From: Atlantibacter hermannii
GTDB taxonomy: Bacteria; Pseudomonadota; Gammaproteobacteria; Enterobacterales; Enterobacteriaceae
DNA: 64,000 nt
Assembly (NCBI GenBank): GCA_900635495.1
Contig: LR134136.1
Coordinates: 4,340,001 to 4,404,000 of the forward strand
Direction: 5' to 3'
Shown: in pieces, positions 57,347 through 64,000 of the stretch
Numbering within the stretch: position 1 is the stretch's first letter
How the letters are laid out: each line of letters starts with the position of its first letter
Made by a program: the position numbers and the translations under genes
The notes under the pieces: model-generated
The model's input: only the letters and a program-made list of their open reading frames with translations
Told to the model about the DNA's origin: nothing
Databases searched by the model: none

Positions 57347-58336
57347 TTAGCGTTTACTGATTTGGTCGAAGGTGCCGCCATTGGAAAAGTGTTCTTTTTG
57401 CGCTTTGGACCAGCCGCCAAACACCTCATCAATAGTGAACAGTTTCAGCTGCGGGAATTCTGCCGCGTATTTCTTTGCAACCTGTTCATCACGAGGGCGA
57501 TAGAAGTTTTTCGCGGCGATTTCCTGGCCTTCCGGCGTATAGAGATACTTCAGATAAGCTTCCGCTACGGCCTGCGTACCTTTTTTCTCAACCACTTTAT
57601 CGACGACCGATACGGTCGGCTCGGCAAGGATAGACTCGCTCGGGGTGACGATTTCAAATTTGTCTTTCCCTAATTCGTTGGTGGCTAACAGCGCTTCGTT
57701 TTCCCATGCGATAAGCACATCCCCGATGCCGCGCTCAACAAAGGTGTTTGTCGCGCCGCGTGCGCCAGAATCCAGCACTTCAACATTTTTGAACAGTGAC
57801 TTGACGAATTCCTGGGCTTTAGCCTGATCGCCGTTATTGTGATGAAGTGCATAACCCCAGGCTGCCAGATAATTCCAGCGCGCCCCGCCAGAGCTTTTCG
57901 GGTTTGGCGTAATGACAGATACGCCCGGTTTAACCAGATCGTTCCAGTCTTTAATTTGTTTTGGGTTGCCTTTGCGCACCAGGAAAACAATGGTGGAAGT
58001 GTAAGGCGCGGAGTTATCCGGCAAACGCTTAATCCAGTTCTTATCAATGCGGCCACGTTCGGCAATCGCATCCACATCGTAAGCCAGCGCCAGCGTCACC
58101 ACATCCGCTTCAATTCCGTTAATGACCGAAGTTGCCTGTTTGCCTGAGCCGCCATGCGACTGCCGGATCACCACGTTATCGCCGGTCTCTTTTTTCCAGT
58201 GCTCGCTGAAGGCTTTGTTGTATTGATCGTACAGCTCACGCGTGGGGTCGTAGGAGACGTTCAGAAGTTGAATATCTTTCGCCAGTACGCCGGTTGATGC
58301 CAGTAATAACGCGATTCCCATACCAAACTTGTTCAT
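57347..58336 (-). CDS. sbp: Sbp, periplasmic sulfate-binding protein
   Basis: Delivers sulfate (or thiosulfate) to the CysUWA transporter. Signal peptide [20 protein letters not shown] is followed by mature [20 protein letters not shown]. The conserved ligand loops [19 protein letters not shown] and [20 protein letters not shown] are present, and 329 residues is the family length. It has its own terminator. Its neighbours are cdh and pfkA as in E. coli. Confidence 0.97.
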   Translation of the reverse strand: MNKFGMGIALLLASTGVLAKDIQLLNVSYDPTRELYDQYNKAFSEHWKKETGDNVVIRQSHGGSGKQATSVINGIEADVVTLALAYDVDAIAERGRIDKNWIKRLPDNSAPYTSTIVFLVRKGNPKQIKDWNDLVKPGVSVITPNPKSSGGARWNYLAAWGYALHHNNGDQAKAQEFVKSLFKNVEVLDSGARGATNTFVERGIGDVLIAWENEALLATNELGKDKFEIVTPSESILAEPTVSVVDKVVEKKGTQAVAEAYLKYLYTPEGQEIAAKNFYRPRDEQVAKKYAAEFPQLKLFTIDEVFGGWSKAQKEHFSNGGTFDQISKR

Positions 58337-58443
58337 TGCACGCTCTCTTCAAATCAGGGGTATGAAAATAGCCTGCCAGAAATGCGTGAGATGATTAAAG
58401 AATAAAAAAAGATTGGCTATAACATTGGGGAATAACATCAGGC

Positions 58444-58470
58444 AATAAAAAGCCGGGCGAACCCGGCTTT
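58444..58470 (-). terminator. Terminator after pfkA
   Basis: On the minus strand AAGCCGGG-TTCG-CCCGGCTT followed by TTTATT, four bases after the pfkA stop. Confidence 0.88.
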
Positions 58471-58474
58471 CTGA

Positions 58475-59437
58475 TTAATACAGTTTTTTGGCGCAGTCCA
58501 TCCAGTCGCCTTTGAAGGTACGCTTCATATTTTCGATGGCGTCGATAATATCGTGATGAACCATCTTCTCATTCTGAATACCTACGCAACGACCACCGTG
58601 CCCTTGCAGCAGCAATTCAATGGAGTACGCGCCCATACGGGAAGCCAGAATACGGTCGTAAGGCACCGGAGAACCACCACGCTGAATATGGCCCAGTACC
58701 GTAGCGCGGGTTTCACGCTGGGTTTCAGCCTCAATGTAGCGCGCCAGTTCATCGATATCGCAGATGTGCTCGGTAATCGCCACAATCGCGTGTTTCTTCC
58801 CTTTCGCGATACCGGCTTTGATTTCTGCAACCAAATCTTCGCGGTTGAATTCCACTTCCGGCACGACAATAAATTCACAACCGCCGGCAATGGCCGCCGC
58901 CAGGGTCAGGTCGCCGCAGTAACGGCCCATGACTTCGACGATGGAAATACGTTGGTGAGAGGTAGAAGTGTCGCGCAGACGGTCGATAGCTTCGACCACG
59001 GTGCTCAGAGCGGTAAAGTAACCGATGGTGTAGTCAGTGCCGGCAACGTCGTTATCAATCGTGCCTGGCAGGCCGATGCACGGAAAGCCCATTTCAGTCA
59101 GGCGTTTCGCACCCATGTAGGAGCCATCGCCGCCAATAACCACTAACGCGTCCAGACCGCGCTTCTTCATGTTTTCAATGGCAACGCCACGAATATGTTC
59201 TTCGCGGAATTCAGGAAAACGAGCAGAGCCCAGGAATGTGCCGCCGCGGTTAATCATGTCGGACACACTGTAGCGGTCAAGCTGAACCATGCGGTCTTCG
59301 TACAGGCCGAGATAGCCATCATAGATACCAAATACTTCAAGACCTTCTGTCAGCGCGGCGCGCACCACGCCACGAATCGCGGCGTTCATGCCCGGCGCAT
59401 CACCGCCACTCGTCAACACTCCGATTTTCTTAATCAT
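58475..59437 (-). CDS. pfkA: 6-phosphofructokinase I PfkA
   Basis: Allosteric, ATP-dependent committed step of glycolysis. The 320 residues match E. coli. The ATP loop [17 protein letters not shown] is at the N-terminus, with [11 protein letters not shown] (about residue 103), the catalytic Asp in [17 protein letters not shown] (about 127), and [13 protein letters not shown] Cra-like site lies about 105 bp upstream, so repression by Cra is expected. Confidence 0.98.
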   Translation of the reverse strand: MIKKIGVLTSGGDAPGMNAAIRGVVRAALTEGLEVFGIYDGYLGLYEDRMVQLDRYSVSDMINRGGTFLGSARFPEFREEHIRGVAIENMKKRGLDALVVIGGDGSYMGAKRLTEMGFPCIGLPGTIDNDVAGTDYTIGYFTALSTVVEAIDRLRDTSTSHQRISIVEVMGRYCGDLTLAAAIAGGCEFIVVPEVEFNREDLVAEIKAGIAKGKKHAIVAITEHICDIDELARYIEAETQRETRATVLGHIQRGGSPVPYDRILASRMGAYSIELLLQGHGGRCVGIQNEKMVHHDIIDAIENMKRTFKGDWMDCAKKLY

Positions 59438-59540
59438 GACTACCTCTGAACGTAGAATACGAAATTGAATCCCGTTGCCGGAAACGCCTGCATCGTCAGG
59501 CGATGGACTAATGATGCAGATAGTATATCAATAGCTTCCA

Positions 59541-59556
59541 GCTGAATTGATTCAGG
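59541..59556 (-). promoter_or_regulatory. Cra (FruR) site upstream of pfkA
   Basis: GCTGAATTGATTCAGG is a near-perfect palindrome that departs from the Cra consensus GCTGAAWCGATTCAGC only at two bases. It is located 104-119 bp before the pfkA start, in the 180-bp gap to fieF. Confidence 0.72.
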
Positions 59557-59617
59557 TCAGCCCAAACGGCGCTAAATTATACAAAAAAAGCCATTCGGTT
59601 CACTTTTCACGCGCCAG

Positions 59618-60520
59618 TTAGCGCGAGAAATTTCCCTGTCTCCCCTGCGGCACAACAGAGCAGGGATCCTGATGAATAATTACGTCCGAACCCGGGAAAC
59701 GTCCCAGGATCGCTTGTTCCACTTGTTCAGCCACAATATGTGCATGAACCAGCGGCAAATCGTCGTCCATTTCCAGATGAATTTGTATAAAGCGGGTCGG
59801 CCCTGACTGCCGCGTACGAAGGTCGTGGGCGCCTCTGACTCCGGGCCACGATGTCACAATGTCGATAATGATCTGACGTTCATTATCCGGTAATGCGCGA
59901 TCCAACAATGACTGGACGGCTTCATAGCCCATCCGTAATGCGCTGTACAATATATAAATTCCAATGCCCAGCGCAAACAACGCGTCGGCACGATGCCAAC
60001 CATACCAGGAAAGCGCCAGCGCCACCAGAATCGCGCCATTCATCATAACATCAGACTGATAATGAAGCATATCCGCACGCACTGCCTGGCTTTTGGTCTT
60101 CCGTACCACCCACCGCTGAAACGTGACCAGTATCAGCGTGCTGATAAGCGCAATGATGGTGACACTCATGCCGACTGCCGGTGCTGACATCGGCGCGGGG
60201 TTAGCCAGCCTTTCGAAACCGGTAAGAAATAAAAACAGGGCCGAGCCGGAAATGAACATGCTTTGTGCCAGGGCAGCCAGCGATTCAGCTTTGCCATGGC
60301 CAAAAGTATGCTCGTCATCAGCCGGTTGTAAGGAATAACGCACCACCAACAGGTTGGTCAGCGACGCCGCAATATCTACCAGCGAATCCACCAGCGCAGC
60401 GAGAATACTGACAGAACTGGTCGTCCACCAGGCATAAATTTTCATGATCAATAACAGCGTGGCCGTCACCGTGGCGGCGATGGCGGCACGACTGACCAGA
60501 CGCCCATACGACTCAATCAT
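59618..60520 (-). CDS. fieF: FieF, cation diffusion facilitator (iron/zinc efflux)
   Basis: Proton-coupled efflux of Fe(II)/Zn(II) in the inner membrane. The 300 residues give six helices, with metal-site aspartates in [15 protein letters not shown] (about residues 45 and 49) and the HYQSDVMMN pair in helix 5. [16 protein letters not shown] precedes helix 3, and a C-terminal cytosolic CDF domain ([20 protein letters not shown]) follows. In K-12 fieF is next to cpxP; here assT lies between them. Confidence 0.96.
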   Translation of the reverse strand: MIESYGRLVSRAAIAATVTATLLLIMKIYAWWTTSSVSILAALVDSLVDIAASLTNLLVVRYSLQPADDEHTFGHGKAESLAALAQSMFISGSALFLFLTGFERLANPAPMSAPAVGMSVTIIALISTLILVTFQRWVVRKTKSQAVRADMLHYQSDVMMNGAILVALALSWYGWHRADALFALGIGIYILYSALRMGYEAVQSLLDRALPDNERQIIIDIVTSWPGVRGAHDLRTRQSGPTRFIQIHLEMDDDLPLVHAHIVAEQVEQAILGRFPGSDVIIHQDPCSVVPQGRQGNFSR

Positions 60521-60621
60521 AAACGCTCCCGTAGTTAATGTTGCCAGTATAACGGATAGCGCTCAGGCGCGTCTCATGGTTAATAAAGGGCCACAAGCGG
60601 TGATGCGCATGAAGTAATCAA

Positions 60622-60648
60622 ATAAAAACAGGGTGCCTGAGCACCCTG
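60622..60648 (-). terminator. Terminator after assT
   Basis: On the minus strand CAGGGTGC-TCAG-GCACCCTG followed by TTTTTATTTG, about 20 bp after the assT stop. The insert therefore has its own end. Confidence 0.88.
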
Positions 60649-60667
60649 TCATTTCACGTAACGCGGA

Positions 60668-62345
60668 TTAATAAAACAGCGGCATTTTATAAACGCGGAA
60701 GGCCGTCATATCATAACGGAAACCGGCACCGTCAACGGCAAGGCTTTTTGGGCGACCAGAACGGAATGTCACCGCCAGTAAAATTTCCCCGCTGCCGGAT
60801 ATTTCCTGTAATGGCAAAATACCTTCTGCGGTTTCGCCCCATCCTTCATAAATAATATCGCTGAAGCCCGGGTCGCAGGTTATAGCCTGGCCTTTTTCAT
60901 CAAAAGTCGCGCCGCCATAATGCACGACGATATTACCATTAGCCTGAATCTCTTTAGCACCGCACAGACTACTGTAGCCTTTATTATCCCCCGGAATTTC
61001 AGACAGTTTAGACACCGTTTTGGCCGTTAAATCGATTCGGAAGTGATCGATGCGGCTTTGGTTATTAATGGATTCAACGCTTTTTGCATCGTCATTGGAG
61101 CGGTAATTCCCATTGTTAAATAACGAGATATCCAGGAAGCCCGTATTACTGTTCGCCACTTCGATCGCGTTATGCTGCCCCCCAGTTCCAGTATTTTTCA
61201 TTCAGTTCATCAGCGGACCAGGTCAGCGGAATATTATTCTCATCGCATGGTGTTAAGAGATATTCAGCATAATCCGCCGACCAGTTTTCATGGTTCCCCA
61301 TAATGAAAACCAGCTGCGAGGTTGCCAGATCCACTCCAAATACCGCGCTTTGATGACGAGATGAACAGACCAGTAACTGATTCGTCTCATTCACGTAGCA
61401 CTGATTAATATGCAACCAGTCGTTAAGCGTTGCATCAGCGGCAGAAGGACGCGTCGGGCGGTTACGATCCATAACGTAGTTCATATCGTAATAGGCCGTT
61501 TCATATCCGGTTGCCAGATCGATAAACGTCACGCCATCTTCAACGGAATGGGTGCCATCGGGGCGTAAACCCGAATACTCGGAGCCCGCTACCAGCTGGC
61601 CGTTGGGCCGTAGGGACAGGGAGTGGTGAAGTTCGTTATCCAGCTTATAGACGGTCCAGACACGTCCCATAATGTCGAATTCATATAGCGTCTTATACGC
61701 ATCAAAATTTTGCGCACCCGAAATGAAATGCCCATCCGGTAAACGCAGCATATTGTAGGAAGGAATTTCCTGAGTGGTATACCAACGGACGACGGCCTGG
61801 TAATCAATCGCTAAATTATAACGGTTGAAATGCGTAGTAAAATAAAGGCCCGGCGCAAGAGATGCCGGATCGGCAATGGGTTTATCCAACGAGATAACCG
61901 GGAATTTTTGAAAGCCCGTCGGTGAATCCGCATCCGTTGGCGGTAACGCGCCAGTGGTGTATTCATACTGCGTCGTCGCAAAGGACGTTTCCAGCGTAAT
62001 AACATTTATCACGCCCGGAATAAGCCCGGCAACAGGCACCAGATTGGCACCTGGGGTTAAAGGCTGCGTAAACGTCAGCGGAATATTTGCGCCAGCTTTA
62101 TCACCAACGGTGATCGTCGCTGTTTCTGCGGCGGCTGGCCAGTAAAATCCTAGATACAAGCACAGTGGCGCGGTATTAAAAGGGTTAGCAATGATCGTTG
62201 CATTTTGCTGGGTAATATTTTGAGAAATATTGGCCAGTAATAACTGATATTTATTCGCGTGATCAATCACAAGCGCATTATTAATATCAATACCCTGAAC
62301 GACAGGGGCACGCGGGGTCGGTAAGGGAGGAACAGGCAGTGTCAT
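60668..62345 (-). CDS. assT: Arylsulfate sulfotransferase AssT-type, no signal peptide (one frameshift)
   Basis: PAPS-independent enzyme moving sulfuryl groups from aryl sulfates to phenols through a sulfohistidine. By recall, four motifs with the catalytic residues of E. coli AssT are visible: NELHHSLSLRPNGQ, WLHINQCYVN, CSSRHQSAVFG and WNWGQHNAIEV (sulfated His). The frame breaks exactly at the last: a run of six C at 61178-61183 is one too long, and five restore W-N-W-G-Q-H-N and the final 165 residues. I use ATG 62345 (MTLPVPPLPTPRAPVVQ) with AAGGA upstream. There is no signal peptide, unlike the periplasmic AssT that works with DsbL/DsbI, and no dsbL/dsbI neighbours. Total about 559 residues. 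Confidence 0.85.
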
Positions 62346-62648
62346 GATAATATCCTTTTTCAATCCATGATTAAGCCGACAACTCCTGAGAGGAAATCGC
62401 TAAATTCAACTCTCTTATTAAGGTCAGCATTTATTTACGCGTCACTCTTCAACGATGACGGCGACACCAAATTACCCGCCTTAATGCAGGGTGATTGACT
62501 CAAATTTAGCCTCAGAGTGATTATTTATGGCTCGCCAACGGCTCGTCAGGGAAATCCACGCTACGCTCAATGGCATCAGCTGAAGCGAAAAGGCCGGTGT
62601 CGAGAGAGGCCCCCGACGCGGAACGGACCTGAAGACAGAAAAAAGGGC
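62346..62648. other. Intergenic region between assT and CpxQ, no gene seen
   Basis: This roughly 300-bp stretch should hold the assT promoter. It includes distant inverted copies TCACTCT (62442-62448) and AGAGTGA (62514-62520). Its right half (62540-62640) is more GC-rich and shows no family resemblance. Open frames here overlap CpxQ on the opposite strand and are not credible. Confidence 0.5.
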
Positions 62649-62705
62649 AAAAAAAACCCTCCGGTTAGGGAGGGGAAGACAGGGATGGTGTCTATGGCAA
62701 GGAAA
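62649..62705 (-). ncRNA. cpxQ: CpxQ, Hfq-dependent sRNA from the 3' end of cpxP mRNA
   Basis: After the cpxP stop the minus strand reads TTTCCTTGCCATAGACACC and then ATCCCTGTCTTCCCC. A terminator CCTCC-CTAACC-GGAGG follows with eight T. The 5' part matches the CpxQ seed region known from Salmonella and E. coli, which is cut out by RNase E and represses envelope protein mRNAs. The terminator stem differs in sequence but not in form. The hairpin also ends cpxP transcription. Confidence 0.85.
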
Positions 62706-62713
62706 CAGGGTTG

Positions 62714-63223
62714 TTACTGGTTACTACTACGGGTAGTGCTACTAAACACATTTGCCGAGGAGGACCGTTGCATTTGCGACACTTCCCGCAACTGCGTCAT
62801 ACGATACTGGTGCTTCTCGTTTAAAACCGCTTGCTGTTCCGGTGTTAACAACCGGTACATTTGATTGCGCACTTTTGCCATTTCAACCTGGCGCGCAACC
62901 TGCTCTTGTGGCCATCTTTTCGGCCTGAGCTCGCACAGCGTTTTCATCAAAATTTTCTGCGGTGACCAGGCGATGCATGGTCTCCATTTCGCTAACATTA
63001 ACAGGCGGCTGTTCATGCTTTGCCTGCTGCATGAGGTCGCGCATTTGCTGACGTTGCTTTTCGGTCAAACGAATGCCGTCAAACATATGGCTCTGCACAC
63101 TGTTGCGTTGCGCCAGCCTTCAGCGGGATGCCAGTTATCGCCGTTAACAACTTCAGCAGCATGGCTTGCGAAAGTACTGATCGCCAGTGTTGACGCCATG
63201 ACGGCAGCGGTAACTTTGCGCAT
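62714..63223 (-). CDS. cpxP: CpxP, periplasmic inhibitor of the Cpx envelope stress system (two frameshifts)
   Basis: Spy-like chaperone that binds the sensor CpxA and damps Cpx signalling. The start [20 protein letters not shown] has a signal peptide cleaved near HAAE. Two LTxxQ motifs are present: [10 protein letters not shown] and [10 protein letters not shown]. The first frame derails after WHPAE; one G added at about 63118 restores [15 protein letters not shown]. The next derails after AEKMA; removing one base at about 62910-62911 restores [15 protein letters not shown]. The shifts cancel, giving about 169 residues against 166 in E. coli. I infer sequencing errors. It is divergent from cpxR across a CpxR box. 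Confidence 0.9.
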
Positions 63224-63304
63224 CACTGACTCCTGGAAACTTGGGCGCTGCGATTCAACGAGGACCAGTTTTACGATTCAGGCTGCAAACATGCGTCAGG
63301 GGGT

Positions 63305-63319
63305 GTAAAACAACGTAAA
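63305..63319. promoter_or_regulatory. CpxR box between cpxP and cpxR
   Basis: GTAAA-ACAAC-GTAAA is a perfect CpxR box (GTAAA-N5-GTAAA). It should activate cpxP strongly and autoregulate cpxR. It lies about 82 bp upstream of the cpxP start and 54 bp upstream of cpxR. Confidence 0.9.
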
Positions 63320-63372
63320 GTCATGGATTACCGGGCCTTGATGACGTAATTTTTGCCTCGGAGGTATTAACA

Positions 63373-64000
63373 ATGAATAAAATCCTGTTAGTTGATGATG
63401 ATCGTGAACTCACTTCTCTTTTGAAAGAGCTTCTCGACATGGAAGGTTTTAATGTGCTGGTCGCTCACGACGGCGAACAGGCGCTGAATCTTCTGGATGA
63501 CAGCATCGACCTGCTTTTGCTCGACGTCATGATGCCAAAGAAAAACGGCATAGATACACTTAAAGAGCTACGTCAGACTCACCAGACACCTGTAATCATG
63601 CTGACCGCGCGCGGCAGCGAACTGGACCGCGTGTTAGGCCTTGAACTGGGCGCGGACGACTATTTACCTAAACCCTTTAACGATCGTGAACTGGTGGCAC
63701 GCATTCGCGCCATCCTGCGCCGTTCCCACTGGAGCGAGCAGCAGCAAAACAGCGACAACGGCTCGCCGAATCTTGAAGTTGACGCCCTGAGCCTGAATCC
63801 AGGCCGCCAGGAAGCCAGCTTCGATGGAACCGCGCTTGAACTGACCGGCACTGAATTCACGCTGCTTTATCTTCTGGCTCAGCATCTTGGTCAGGTGGTG
63901 TCCCGTGAGCATCTCAGCCAGGAGGTATTAGGGAAGCGCCTGACGCCATTCGATCGCGCAATAGATATGCATATTTCTAACCTGCGCCGCAAACTGCCTG
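63373..64000 (+). CDS. cpxR: CpxR, envelope stress response regulator (3'-truncated by window edge)
   Basis: OmpR-family response regulator phosphorylated by CpxA. The start MNKILLVDDDRELTSLLKEL follows GGAGG. The receiver domain shows acidic residues DDD, the phosphorylated Asp in LLLLDVMMPKKNG (about residue 51) and the lysine in YLPKPFNDRE (about 105). The winged-helix DNA-binding domain begins at about residue 135, and the window ends inside it (DMHISNLRRKLP, about residue 209 of 232). cpxA is expected just beyond the window. Confidence 0.97.
   Translation, partial: MNKILLVDDDRELTSLLKELLDMEGFNVLVAHDGEQALNLLDDSIDLLLLDVMMPKKNGIDTLKELRQTHQTPVIMLTARGSELDRVLGLELGADDYLPKPFNDRELVARIRAILRRSHWSEQQQNSDNGSPNLEVDALSLNPGRQEASFDGTALELTGTEFTLLYLLAQHLGQVVSREHLSQEVLGKRLTPFDRAIDMHISNLRRKLP

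Noticed and set aside
62517..62864. 115-residue plus-strand open frame between assT and cpxP
   Set aside because: It covers CpxQ and the end of cpxP on the opposite strand and shows no family resemblance.

Overview
The window is a stretch of enterobacterial chromosome (family Enterobacteriaceae). Nearly every protein matches a known E. coli K-12 gene by recall, and the blocks comM-maoP-hdfR, murI-btuB-trmA-yijD-fabR-sthA-oxyR, arg, ppc-eptC, metF-metLB-metJ, rpmE-priA-cytR-ftsN-hslVU-menA-rraA-zapB-glpFKX-fpr-tpiA and cdh-sbp-pfkA-fieF-cpxP/cpxR keep E. coli order. It is not E. coli K-12: argG sits inside argCBGH, nlpA lies between rraA and zapB, an arylsulfotransferase gene separates fieF from cpxP, a five-gene sugar/nucleoside-type operon lies between tpiA and cdh, and katG, yijE, yijF, yiiX and the frw/pfl block are absent from their K-12 positions. 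The kinase gene resembles Salmonella aminoimidazole riboside kinase but differs at many residues, so I favour an Enterobacter/Kosakonia/Klebsiella/Citrobacter-type organism. No database search was possible.

Layout. 1-2.5 kb: comM, maoP, hdfR. 2.6-8.4 kb: a complete rRNA operon on the minus strand (16S, tRNA-Ile, tRNA-Ala, 23S, 5S, tRNA-Asp, tRNA-Trp). Its downstream flank is that of E. coli rrnC and its upstream flank (murI) that of rrnB. 8.4-16.3 kb: murI, btuB with a cobalamin riboswitch, trmA, yijD, fabR, sthA, oxyR and the OxyS sRNA. 16.3-22.3 kb: arginine cluster argCBGH divergent from argE. 22.6-28.6 kb: ppc, eptC, gldA. 28.6-34 kb: methionine genes metF, metL, metB, metJ with two tandem MetJ operators. 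34-43.9 kb: rpmE, priA, cytR, ftsN, heat-shock hslVU, menA, rraA, nlpA, zapB. 44-50.7 kb: glycerol genes glpF, glpK, glpX, then fpr, yiiR, yiiQ, tpiA. 50.7-56.4 kb: GPH transporter, PfkB kinase, ADP-ribosylglycohydrolase, GntR regulator and DASS permease, all on the minus strand behind a perfect 32-bp palindrome. 56.5-64 kb: cdh, sbp, pfkA, fieF, assT, cpxP with the CpxQ sRNA, and the start of cpxR.

A dominant technical feature is about 20 single-base frameshifts in 15 genes, mostly one base lost or gained in a short run of identical bases. They hit genes that are essential or nearly so (ftsN, priA) as well as dispensable ones, and in each case the other frame continues the same family protein. 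I read them as uncorrected sequencing errors and annotate those genes full length. For the same reason the hybrid rRNA operon must be tested against misassembly across rRNA repeats.

The most interesting biology is the 50.7-56.4 kb operon. It combines uptake, kinase, N-glycosyl or O-glycosyl hydrolase and regulator, has a conspicuous operator and an adjoining CRP-like site, and its physiological substrate is unknown. Next come the assT gene without a signal peptide, the class of argG in the arginine cluster, and the 84-bp stem-loop in the rRNA spacer.
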